Part shown: in pieces, positions 56,593 to 64,000 of the stretch | How positions within the stretch are numbered: position 1 is the stretch's first letter | Layout: the number at the start of each line of letters is the position of its first letter | Assembly: GCA_002701845.1 (NCBI GenBank) | Contig: NZXG01000023.1 | Span: 62,001 to 126,000 of the forward strand | Origin: Pseudomonadales bacterium | GTDB taxonomy: Bacteria > Pseudomonadota > Gammaproteobacteria > Pseudomonadales > Ketobacteraceae | Length of the DNA stretch: 64,000 nt | Direction of reading: 5' to 3' | The notes under the pieces: model-generated | Told to the model about the DNA's origin: nothing | Databases searched by the model: none | The model's input: the letters and a program-made list of their open reading frames with translations, nothing else | Made by a program: the position numbers and the translations under genes

Positions 56593-59500
56593 ATGCTGAT
56601 TTCCGATGTCTCCGTACGGCGGCCGGTATTTGCCTCGGTTATTTCCCTGTTATTAATTGCCTTTGGCCTGGTGGCGTTCGACCGACTGTCCCTGCGTGAG
56701 TATCCCCGCATCGATCCACCGGTGGTGACCATTGAAACCACCTATCCCGGTGCCGCCGCCAGCGTGGTGGAAACCCGCATCACCCAGATTATCGAAGAAC
56801 GCATTGCCGGTATCGAGGGTATTGAATTCGTGGAGTCCGTGAGCCGGGACGGGGAATCGCGGATCACCATCGAATTTGATGTGCAGCGGGATATTGATTC
56901 CGCCGCCAACGATGTGCGGGACCGGGTCTCGGGGGTTTCCGATAATCTGCCGGCAGAGGCGGACCCGCCGGAAGTGCAAAAACAGAGCGGCGACGACGAT
57001 GTCATCATGTGGCTGAACCTGGTGGGTGAGGGCATGACGGTGCCGGAGCTCACCGATTACGCCGACCGTTATCTGGTGGACCGGTTTTCGGTGCTGACCG
57101 GCGTGGCCCGGGTGCGGGTGGGTGGCAGTCAGCGTTATGCCATGCGTATCTGGCTGGATCGCAACCGGCTGGCGGCCCGGGGCCTTACCGCCAACGACGT
57201 GGAAGCGGCCTTGCGCTCGGAAAACGTGGAGTTGCCCGCCGGCGCCATTGAAAACGACAGCCGGCAACTGACGGTGCGGGTGCAGCGCTCCTTTGCTGAT
57301 GCCGATGACTTTGCGGGCCTGGTGCTGGCCCGGGGGGACAATGGCTATCTGGTGCGACTGGGTGACGTGGCCCGGGTGGAAAAGGGCACCGAAGAGAGCC
57401 GGGTGCTGTTCCGGGGCAATGGCATTCCCCAGGTGGGGATCGGTATCGTCAAACAGTCCACCGCCAACACCATCGAAGTGGCCCGGGCGGCGAAACGGGA
57501 ACGGGGCCGGGTGAATGCCACTCTGCCGGATCATATGAGTCTGGAGCAGAGTTACGATTCCTCGGTGTTTGTGGAAGATGCCGTGCAACAGGTCTATACC
57601 ACTCTGGCCATTGCCATCGGCCTGGTGGTGCTGATGATCTACCTGTTCCTGGGTAGCGCGCGGGCCATGCTGGTGCCGGCAGTCACTGTGCCGGTGTCGG
57701 TGATTGCGACCTTTATCGCGTTGTTGATTCTGGGGTTCTCGGTGAATCTGCTGACCCTGCTGGCACTGGTGCTGGCCATCGGCCTGGTGGTGGACGATGC
57801 GGTGGTGGTGCTGGAGAACATCGTGCGGCGAATGCAGGAATACGGTGAACCGCCCCTGCTGGCCGCCTATCGCGGTGCCCGGCAGGTGGGCTTCGCGGTG
57901 ATTGCCACTACCCTGGTGCTGGTGGCAGTGTTTGTGCCTATCGCCTTTTTACAGGGGGACTTGGGACGACTGTTTTCTGAATTTGCCCTCACCATGACCG
58001 CGGCGGTCTGTTTCTCCACTCTGATTGCGCTCACGCTTTCCCCCATGCTGGCATCGAAACTGCTGCGCAATACCGACAACCAAAGTGCCGTGGTGCGGCT
58101 GGTGGACAACGGTTTTGCCTGGTTGCGCGAGGGTTACAGCCGCAGCATACGGTTTTGTATGGAGGCACCCTGGGTGGTGGTGGTTGCCTTCCTGCTGCTG
58201 TTAACCGCCACCTACTTTCTGTTCAAGAGCATTCCCTCGGAATATGCGCCGCGGGAGGATCGTGGTGTGTTCTTCCTGCTGGTGAACGGGCCGGAGGGTG
58301 CCACCCACGACTATATGCTGAAGTACATGGATGAAATTGAACGCCGCATGATGCCCTACGTGGAAAATAATGAAATCAAACGCCTGCTGGTGCGCACTCC
58401 CCGCAGTTTTGGCAATACGGAAAACTTCAATGATGGCCTGGTGATCAATGTGCTCACCGGCTGGTCCGAGCGTCGCAGCGGTTTCGTGATCATGGAAGAG
58501 GTGCGCCAGAAACTGGCGGATTTGCCTGGGGTGCGGGCATTTCCGGTGATGCGGCAGGGATTTGGCGGCGGCGCGCAAAAGCCGGTGCAATTCGTGCTGG
58601 GCGGTGGCACCTATGAGGAGCTGGCCCAGTGGCGTGATACGTTGATGCAACAGATCCAGCAGAACAATCCGGGCCTGGTGGGCATCGACTGGGACTATAA
58701 GGAAACCCAGCCACAGTTGAAGGTGGTGATTGATTACAATCGGGCGGCGGACCTGGGGGTGTCCATCGGCACCATCGGCCGCACTCTGGAAACCATGCTG
58801 GGCTCACGGCGGGTGACCACCTTTATGGAGCAGGGCGAAGAATACGATGTGATTCTTGAGGGTGAGCGGGATTATCAGAACACACCGGTGAGTCTGCAGA
58901 ATATTTATGTTCGGTCCGAAAGATTGCAGCAGCTGGTGCCGCTGGCGAATCTGGTGCAACTGGAAGAATTTGCCGGCGCCACCGCTTTGAATCGTTATAA
59001 CCGGGTGCGGGCCATTACCCTGGAGGCCAACCTGGCGGAGGGTCTGTCCCTGGGGCAAGCACTGTCGTATCTGCAGGATCTGGTGCGGGAACATTTACCA
59101 GCGGAGGTGACCATCGATTACAAGGGACAGTCCCTGGATTTCCAAACCGCCGGTGGCAGCGTGGTATTTATATTTCTGCTGGGGCTGATGGTGACCTTTC
59201 TGGTGCTGGCGGCGCAGTTTGAAAGTTACCTGCACCCATTCGTGATCATGTTGACGGTGCCCCTGGCCATGTGCGGCGGTCTGCTGGGGCTGTACCTCAC
59301 CGGCAGCTCCCTCAATGTCTATTCCCAGATCGGATTGATGATGCTGGTGGGACTGGCCTCCAAAAACGGTATTCTGATTGTGGAATTTGCCAATCAGCTG
59401 CGGGACCAGGGCACCGCTTTTAAAGACGCCATCCTGGAAGCCACCCAGGTGCGGTTTCGCCCTATACTCATTACCGGTATCACCACCGCGGCGGGTTCCC

Positions 59501-59700
59501 TGCCGCTGATCCTGTCCTCCGGCGCCGGCGCGGAAACCCGTCTGGTTATTGGCGTGGTGGTGCTGGCCGGGACCCTGGCCGCAACCTTCTTTACTCTTTT
59601 CGTGGTACCCGTAGCCTACGAAATTCTGGCCCGCCGCACCGGTTCACCTGGTGATGTGGCGCGACACCTCGCGCAACAGGAACAGAACCATCCGCAATAA
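56593..59700 (+). CDS. RND multidrug efflux permease (HAE-1 type)
   Basis: This 1035-residue inner-membrane drug/proton antiporter of the AcrB family starts MLISDVSVRRPVFASVISLL. The proton-relay Asp pair in TM4 is in GLVVDDAVVVLENIVRRMQ, and the HAE signature GLASKNGILIVEFANQL is in the second half. Large periplasmic loops follow TM1 and TM7. No outer-membrane partner gene lies in the pair, so it probably uses a channel encoded elsewhere, possibly TolC-like. The substrates cannot be told from the sequence. Confidence 0.94.
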   Translation: MLISDVSVRRPVFASVISLLLIAFGLVAFDRLSLREYPRIDPPVVTIETTYPGAAASVVETRITQIIEERIAGIEGIEFVESVSRDGESRITIEFDVQRDIDSAANDVRDRVSGVSDNLPAEADPPEVQKQSGDDDVIMWLNLVGEGMTVPELTDYADRYLVDRFSVLTGVARVRVGGSQRYAMRIWLDRNRLAARGLTANDVEAALRSENVELPAGAIENDSRQLTVRVQRSFADADDFAGLVLARGDNGYLVRLGDVARVEKGTEESRVLFRGNGIPQVGIGIVKQSTANTIEVARAAKRERGRVNATLPDHMSLEQSYDSSVFVEDAVQQVYTTLAIAIGLVVLMIYLFLGSARAMLVPAVTVPVSVIATFIALLILGFSVNLLTLLALVLAIGLVVDDAVVVLENIVRRMQEYGEPPLLAAYRGARQVGFAVIATTLVLVAVFVPIAFLQGDLGRLFSEFALTMTAAVCFSTLIALTLSPMLASKLLRNTDNQSAVVRLVDNGFAWLREGYSRSIRFCMEAPWVVVVAFLLLLTATYFLFKSIPSEYAPREDRGVFFLLVNGPEGATHDYMLKYMDEIERRMMPYVENNEIKRLLVRTPRSFGNTENFNDGLVINVLTGWSERRSGFVIMEEVRQKLADLPGVRAFPVMRQGFGGGAQKPVQFVLGGGTYEELAQWRDTLMQQIQQNNPGLVGIDWDYKETQPQLKVVIDYNRAADLGVSIGTIGRTLETMLGSRRVTTFMEQGEEYDVILEGERDYQNTPVSLQNIYVRSERLQQLVPLANLVQLEEFAGATALNRYNRVRAITLEANLAEGLSLGQALSYLQDLVREHLPAEVTIDYKGQSLDFQTAGGSVVFIFLLGLMVTFLVLAAQFESYLHPFVIMLTVPLAMCGGLLGLYLTGSSLNVYSQIGLMMLVGLASKNGILIVEFANQLRDQGTAFKDAILEATQVRFRPILITGITTAAGSLPLILSSGAGAETRLVIGVVVLAGTLAATFFTLFVVPVAYEILARRTGSPGDVARHLAQQEQNHPQ

Positions 59701-59741
59701 GGCAGCGGCGCTTAAATTGAATTGAGATCTAAGCTTTGTTA

Positions 59742-59760
59742 CTCTGAATTTCGTTCAGAG
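59742..59760 (+). other. Inverted repeat after the RND permease
   Basis: CTCTGAA and TTCAGAG form a perfect 7-bp stem with a 5-base loop, 41 bases after the permease stop and 26 before the next start. There is no T-run, so it may be an mRNA hairpin or an operator for the downstream genes rather than a terminator. Confidence 0.4.
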
Positions 59761-59786
59761 AGTCCCCGGCTGCGGCACAGTCAGTT

Positions 59787-60245
59787 ATGACAAAAATCCT
59801 CCTGCCTCGCGTCTTTTTCAGGGTTCGTTTCCTGCTTTTATGTGTCATTTTGGTGCAAGCACCGGCCGTTTGCGCCGCCAATCCGGTGCATCTGGAGGCT
59901 TCCGCCCAAAAAGTAAGCGAAGGTTTTATTTCTTTGAACTGGAATGAATTTTCCGGTCAGGCGCCAATCCGGTTACAGGTCAGTGAGCGGTCGCAATGGA
60001 CCCGGCCGCTGCGGGAGTTGTCCCTTACCGGCCAGACCCGGGTCCATCTCAGTGGCTTTCCTGACGGCACCTTCAACGCCCGTCTGGTGGATGCCGGCGG
60101 TCAGGTGCTCAGTAACACGGTGCAGTTTCGCGTGCAGCACCGGGATCTGGGGCTGGCTGGCGCATTGTTCGCCCTGGGGGCCCTGTTGTTTCTGGCACTG
60201 GTGGTGACCCTGATCCGTTTCTCCGCAACTTCACAACAACAATAA
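59787..60245 (+). CDS. Exported protein with a C-terminal membrane anchor, unknown function
   Basis: This 152-residue protein has a signal peptide (FLLLCVILVQAPAVCA), then about 85 residues predicted as beta strands (VHLEASAQKVSEGFISLNW, RTRVHLSGFPDGTFNARLVD-like) resembling a single fibronectin-III or Ig-like domain, and a C-terminal membrane helix (GALFALGALLFLALVVTLI). I recognise no family. It lies 15 bases before the symporter gene on the same strand, so it is probably co-expressed and could be an accessory or periplasmic binding part of the transporter. Confidence 0.6.
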   Translation: MTKILLPRVFFRVRFLLLCVILVQAPAVCAANPVHLEASAQKVSEGFISLNWNEFSGQAPIRLQVSERSQWTRPLRELSLTGQTRVHLSGFPDGTFNARLVDAGGQVLSNTVQFRVQHRDLGLAGALFALGALLFLALVVTLIRFSATSQQQ

Positions 60246-60260
60246 GCGAACCCGGAGCTT

Positions 60261-61682
60261 ATGTATTCAGCACAGATTTCCCCCACAACCGCGGTCATTA
60301 TCCTGGTGCTGTTCGGGGTGGCCTGGGTTGGCTTTGGCTGGTGGCTGGGCCGCAGCAATCGCACCGTGGACGACTTTATGCTGGCGGGGCGCAATGTGGG
60401 CCTGGCCCTGGCGTCCGCCACCGCCATGGCCACCTGGGTTACCAGTAATACCACCCTGGTGGCGCCTCAGCTCACCTATCAGTTCGGGATCTGGGGCATG
60501 GTGGGCTACTCCATGGCCGCCCTGGGCCTGATTCTGTTCGCGCCCATGGCCCGCCGCATCAAGACCCTGATGCCGGAAGGCTTTACCTGTGGTGACTTTA
60601 TCCGGGTACGTTATGGCCGGGGGGCCTGGTACGTATTTCTGGTGGTCTCCTTCTTTTACGCCATGGGCTGGCTGATCAGCCTGGGCATGGCCGGGGGCAT
60701 CCTGCTGAACGCCCTCAGCGGGCTGGACTATCACCTGGGCATGACCGTGATTCTGGTGATCTGCGTGGGCTACACCCTGCTGGGGGGGCTGCGGGCGGTG
60801 ATCGCCACCGACTTCATTCAGACCCTGATTATCCTCTGTGGGGTGCTGTTTATCGGTTATGTGTGCTGGCGCGATGTGGGGCTGGAAACCATCTATACCA
60901 CCGTGCAGGCAGAGCAGCCCCAACTGCTGAACCTGTTGTTCCCCGCCGCCATTATGTTTCTGTTCAATAATCTGTTCTTTGGAATTGGCGAAATTTTTCA
61001 TTCCAATGTCTGGTGGTCCCGGGCTTTTGCCTTTCGGGTGGGGGTGGGCCAGCGGGCTTACCTGCTGGCCGGGCTATTGTGGCTGCCCATTCCCATTGTC
61101 ACCGGCTTTATTGCCCTGGCGGCACCGGCCCTGAATCTGTATCCCCCCAGCCCGGATATGGTGGGACCCATGGTGGCCGCAAAATTGCTTGGCAGTGTGG
61201 GGGCGGTGTTCGTATTTATCGTGGTGTTCTCGGCCCTGGCCTCGAGCCTGGACTCGCTGCTGGCGGCCACCAGTGATCTGCTGACGGAAGACGTGTATCG
61301 GGGCATTCTCAAGCCCAATGCCAGCAAGGCGCATTTGTTTCGCGCCGGCAAATGGGTGATTCTGTTGCTGGGCCTGGTGACCTGGCTGTTGTGCCTGCCC
61401 CGGGTCACCACCCTGGGCGAGCTGTTGAACTTTACCGGCGCCTTCGTGGCCAGCACCATCTGGCCCATTGTGCTGGGGCTGTACCGGCCCCGCCTGGGCG
61501 GGCTCTATGCCGGGCTGGCCATGGCCGGCGGCACCATCAGCGGTCTGGTGGCGTATTTTCAGATCGGGTTTTACGTGGCTGCGCTCACCGCTTGCCTGGT
61601 GTCGCTGCTGGTGTGCCTGATCGGCCTGGTGTCACACAACGCGGAATTTCACTGGCAGCGCTTGCAGCGCATGGAGAGGTAA
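60261..61682 (+). CDS. Sodium:solute symporter (SSS family)
   Basis: This 473-residue inner-membrane transporter of the SSS/SLC5 family has about thirteen hydrophobic segments. TVDDFMLAGRNVGLALASA and TAMATWVTSNTTL lie in the Na+ site region, and LGGLRAVIATDFIQTLII matches the family signature. VVFSALASSLDSLLAATSDLL supplies the second part of the Na2 site. The substrate is not given by these motifs; relatives carry proline, pantothenate, acetate or urea. It overlaps nothing, but the next start is 1 base past its stop. Confidence 0.88.
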   Translation: MYSAQISPTTAVIILVLFGVAWVGFGWWLGRSNRTVDDFMLAGRNVGLALASATAMATWVTSNTTLVAPQLTYQFGIWGMVGYSMAALGLILFAPMARRIKTLMPEGFTCGDFIRVRYGRGAWYVFLVVSFFYAMGWLISLGMAGGILLNALSGLDYHLGMTVILVICVGYTLLGGLRAVIATDFIQTLIILCGVLFIGYVCWRDVGLETIYTTVQAEQPQLLNLLFPAAIMFLFNNLFFGIGEIFHSNVWWSRAFAFRVGVGQRAYLLAGLLWLPIPIVTGFIALAAPALNLYPPSPDMVGPMVAAKLLGSVGAVFVFIVVFSALASSLDSLLAATSDLLTEDVYRGILKPNASKAHLFRAGKWVILLLGLVTWLLCLPRVTTLGELLNFTGAFVASTIWPIVLGLYRPRLGGLYAGLAMAGGTISGLVAYFQIGFYVAALTACLVSLLVCLIGLVSHNAEFHWQRLQRMER

Positions 61683-61683
61683 T

Positions 61684-61806
61684 GTGTTAATCAGTGAGAC
61701 CTGGTTTGAATGGCTTATCCTGGGGGCGCTGCTGATCACCTGCGCGGCGCCACTGATACTGACTGGCCTGTTGATCGCAGATTGGAAACGGGGTGATCTA
61801 TGGTAA
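61684..61806 (+). CDS. 40-residue single-helix membrane micro-protein
   Basis: This GTG-started frame of 40 codons lies between the symporter stop (1 base away) and the carbamoyltransferase-like gene, which it overlaps by 7 bases. It reads V(M)LISETWFEWLILGALLI, then TCAAPLILTGLLIADWKRG. It has one or two hydrophobic stretches and a charged end. Tight fit on both sides and sense hydrophobicity support a real gene. Some SSS transporters have small partner subunits, so it could be one. No family is recognised. Confidence 0.5.
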   Translation: MLISETWFEWLILGALLITCAAPLILTGLLIADWKRGDLW

Positions 61807-62882
61807 ACGGTGTAAAAGGTGAGCGCGTTGAATTTCAGCGCAAGGTGCCGGATGTCTATGGGGACGCGCATCCCAAGGGGCTGCTGAAGGCCATTCAGGA
61901 GGATGGTGAGCACCTGAAGCAACTGGCGTCGCAGCATATTATCTCTTCGGATCAGTTTGATCGGGATGTGCTGCTGCAATTGTTCCGGCTGGCGGCCAAG
62001 TTTGAAAGCAACCCGCGCCGGTTTCGCACCCCGTTGCAGGGTAAGATTCTGATCAGTGCCTTTTATGAGCCCAGCACCCGCACCCGGTTGTCTTTTGAAA
62101 GCGCCTGGCACCGGCTGGGGGGTGATATCATGTCCATCACCGACCGCTCCACCACCGGCATTGCCAAGGGCGAAAGGCTGTCTGACGTGGGCGAGATGTT
62201 CAACAACTACGGTGATTGCGTGGTGTTGCGGGATAACAACGAAGCCTCGGTCACGGAAATGATGCGCAGTCTGCGGATTCCCATTATCAATGCCGGTAAC
62301 GGCCTGGACGAACACCCCACCCAGGCGCTGGCGGACCTGTACACCATCTTCAAGTGGGCCCCCTCGCTGCTGGTGGAAGGCTCCACCGAGCAGCCCCCCA
62401 TTCGCATGGGCGTGGTGGGGGTCCCCAATAAAATGCGCACGGTGCGCAGTTTGTTGAAGATGCTGGCCATCTTCCCCGAGGTATTGGAAGAACTGGTGAT
62501 CATCCATGATGCGGAAGGTGATCGCATCTGGGATGAGGGGCAGCTGGAGCAGCTGGAGGAGGCCGGAATCCGCATTACCACCTCCAGCGATATCAACGAA
62601 GTCCTGCCGCGCCTGGACGTGGTGTATATCAATGCCATCGCCTGGAAAGGGGATGGGTTTGAATCCTACGGTTCCCGTTTTGTGCTGAATCGTAATTCCC
62701 CGTTGAAGAAAAATGCCATCATACTGCACCCCCTGGCCCGGGGTGATGAGCTGGCGACGGAACTGGATGGTACACCCCACAACTGGTATTTTTCCCAGGC
62801 CCGGGGCGCCGTATTTTTGCGGATGGCCCTGCTAACCTGCATGTGTGAACGCATTGAGCGGGTGATGGACGTTTGGATGTAA
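61800..62882 (+). CDS. Aspartate-carbamoyltransferase-like enzyme
   Basis: This carbamoyltransferase of 360 residues is longer than typical PyrB (about 310-335). It has the carbamoyl-phosphate site FYEPSTRTRLSFESAWHRL, and DEHPTQALADLYTIF, where HPTQ points to an aspartate-type rather than ornithine-type enzyme. HPLARGDEL is the late motif (HPLPR in PyrB). There is an N-terminal extension of about 50 residues with HPKGLLKAIQEDGEHLKQL. No pyrI or pyrC lies nearby; a symporter and an AsnB-like gene flank it. I infer a pathway enzyme using aspartate or a related acceptor, rather than housekeeping pyrimidine synthesis. Confidence 0.85.
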   Translation: MVNGVKGERVEFQRKVPDVYGDAHPKGLLKAIQEDGEHLKQLASQHIISSDQFDRDVLLQLFRLAAKFESNPRRFRTPLQGKILISAFYEPSTRTRLSFESAWHRLGGDIMSITDRSTTGIAKGERLSDVGEMFNNYGDCVVLRDNNEASVTEMMRSLRIPIINAGNGLDEHPTQALADLYTIFKWAPSLLVEGSTEQPPIRMGVVGVPNKMRTVRSLLKMLAIFPEVLEELVIIHDAEGDRIWDEGQLEQLEEAGIRITTSSDINEVLPRLDVVYINAIAWKGDGFESYGSRFVLNRNSPLKKNAIILHPLARGDELATELDGTPHNWYFSQARGAVFLRMALLTCMCERIERVMDVWM

Positions 62883-62919
62883 TGCCCACTGGGGCTGGTA
62901 GTAACGACAGGAGATATTT

Positions 62920-64000
62920 ATGTGTGGCATAGCCGGTGTGTTTAACCGCGATCCAGAGCAACCCATTCCCTCACAATTACTGGTGAACATGGCTGCCATC
63001 CAATACCATCGCGGGCCGGATAATTTTGGTTACGCCAATCCGGAGGGGTTGGGGCTGGGGCTGAGCCATGCCCGGCTCTCGATCATTGACCTTAATGAAG
63101 AACGTGGGCGGCAGCCTCTGATATCGCCGGACCGGCAGTTCTATCTGGTGCACAACGGCGAGTTTTACGACTTCCAGCGCATCCGCGCCATGCTGGTGGC
63201 CAATGGCGCCCGCTTTGCCAGCAAAAGCGACTCCGAAATCATCCTGCACCTGTATCCCCGCTACGGCATGGAAAAAACCCTGCAGTTTTTGCGGGGAGAA
63301 TTCGCCTTCGGTTTTTACGACCGCAGCGAAGACTGCCTGTATCTGGTGCGGGACCGGTTCGGCATCAAACCCCTGTACTGGACCGAAACTGACGAGGGTG
63401 TGGTGTTCGGCTCCGAACTGAAAGTGCTGTTCGCCCACCCCGGCGTCAAGCGCCATCTGAGCGCCACCGGCACCTATCATCAGTTAATCCAGGTAATGGT
63501 ACCGGGCAGCACCGCCTTCGATGGAATCCATCAGGTGCCCCCCGGCCATATGATCAAACTGCAGCGCAAGCCCGGCGGCCAGCTGACCATCAGCCAGAAA
63601 AAATACTGGGACATCGATTTTCCGGTGGCCGGCGAGCACGTCAATCACCATGATGAGGGCTACTATATCGAAGGGGTGCGGGATCACCTGCTGGAAGCGG
63701 TGAACCTGCGGTTGAATGCCGACGTCCCCGTGGGCTGTTACCTGTCCGGGGGCATCGACAGCTGCTCGATACTGGGTTTGTCCGCCGCCGCGAGGCAGGA
63801 TCCGGTGAAAGCCTTTACCATCGGTTTCGACAGCAGTGAATATGATGAAACCGCCGTGGCCCGGGAAATGGCGGATATGACCGGCGCCGATCAACTGGTA
63901 TTGAGCGTGTCGGCGGATCACCTGTACGACAACTTTGCCCGTACCATCTGGCACACGGAACGTACTATCTATAATACGTTGGCGGTGGCCAAACTGCTGA
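62920..64000 (+). CDS. Asparagine synthase-like glutamine amidotransferase, partial at the window edge
   Basis: This class II amidotransferase transfers glutamine nitrogen to an acyl-adenylate. Cys2 in MCGIAGVFNRD is the glutaminase nucleophile, with QYHRGPDNFGYANPEG and LVHNGEFYDFQRIRAML in the same domain (about 1-200). The synthetase domain starts near 245, with the pyrophosphate loop YLSGGIDSCSILGLS and the continuation FTIGFDSSEYDETAVAREMA. ATG 62920 follows CAGGAGA. At least 360 residues are in the window, and the C-terminal part lies beyond it. Relatives range from asparagine synthetase to enzymes amidating antibiotics and osmolyte peptides. The neighbourhood suggests a dedicated pathway. 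Confidence 0.9.
   Translation, partial: MCGIAGVFNRDPEQPIPSQLLVNMAAIQYHRGPDNFGYANPEGLGLGLSHARLSIIDLNEERGRQPLISPDRQFYLVHNGEFYDFQRIRAMLVANGARFASKSDSEIILHLYPRYGMEKTLQFLRGEFAFGFYDRSEDCLYLVRDRFGIKPLYWTETDEGVVFGSELKVLFAHPGVKRHLSATGTYHQLIQVMVPGSTAFDGIHQVPPGHMIKLQRKPGGQLTISQKKYWDIDFPVAGEHVNHHDEGYYIEGVRDHLLEAVNLRLNADVPVGCYLSGGIDSCSILGLSAAARQDPVKAFTIGFDSSEYDETAVAREMADMTGADQLVLSVSADHLYDNFARTIWHTERTIYNTLAVAKLL

Overview
The window is a roughly 60 % GC, densely packed chromosomal segment of a gammaproteobacterium. I saw no insertion sequence, prophage, CRISPR array, tRNA or rRNA. The order priA-rpmE-nuclease-maeB and the trio vfr/crp - OsmC - speD are arrangements known from Pseudomonas. FabV, an ectoine cluster, Vfr, a FadL-type porin and an LCAD-type acyl-CoA dehydrogenase together suggest a marine or halotolerant member of the Pseudomonadales/Oceanospirillales, for example an Alcanivorax-like lipid or hydrocarbon degrader. 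That placement is inference.

Layout. 1-6.8 kb: replication restart (priA), L31, a secreted nuclease, malic enzyme, Vfr/Crp, OsmC, speD and a histidine phosphatase. 6.8-11 kb: envelope and lipid enzymes (patatin, alpha/beta hydrolase, DsbA, periplasmic aspartoacylase-like protein). 11-22.7 kb: three membrane GGDEF/EAL proteins and a PilZ-like/Rossmann protein, interrupted by finR-like/fpr and a GNAT-nitrilase protein. 22.7-31 kb: MATE pump, extended SDR, a frameshifted FadL-family porin, a DUF2959 lipoprotein, a double PilZ-acyltransferase protein and FabV. 31-36.6 kb: KorAB with a ferritin-like protein, an AraC regulator and an acyl-CoA dehydrogenase. 36.6-45 kb: a CusCBA copper/silver efflux operon with a Cys/His-rich leader protein, an unknown gene, and AmtB. 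45.5-49.9 kb: a TonB receptor with a DUF3325-DUF3649-PepSY iron cassette behind a possible Fur box. 49.9-55.4 kb: the ectoine locus, a divergent EctR-like MarR gene and then ectAB-ectC-ask-TPR. 55.5-59.7 kb: an RND drug-efflux pair. 59.8-64 kb: an exported protein, a sodium:solute symporter, a 40-residue membrane micro-protein, an aspartate-carbamoyltransferase-like enzyme and an AsnB-like amidotransferase that runs off the edge.

Main points of interest: (1) ectA and ectB form one uninterrupted reading frame, giving a predicted acetyltransferase-aminotransferase fusion, while ectB keeps its own Shine-Dalgarno and ATG; (2) a TPR membrane protein overlaps the end of the ectoine aspartokinase gene; (3) a protein joins two PilZ-type domains to a GNAT/FeeM-like acyltransferase, suggesting c-di-GMP control of acyl transfer; (4) a PilZ-like domain with altered ligand residues is joined to a Rossmann domain; (5) the symporter/micro-protein/carbamoyltransferase/AsnB set looks like an uncharacterised small-molecule pathway; (6) the FadL-family gene carries a one-base frameshift in a G5 run just before its terminal beta strand. 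All family assignments come from reading motifs by eye; no database search was run.
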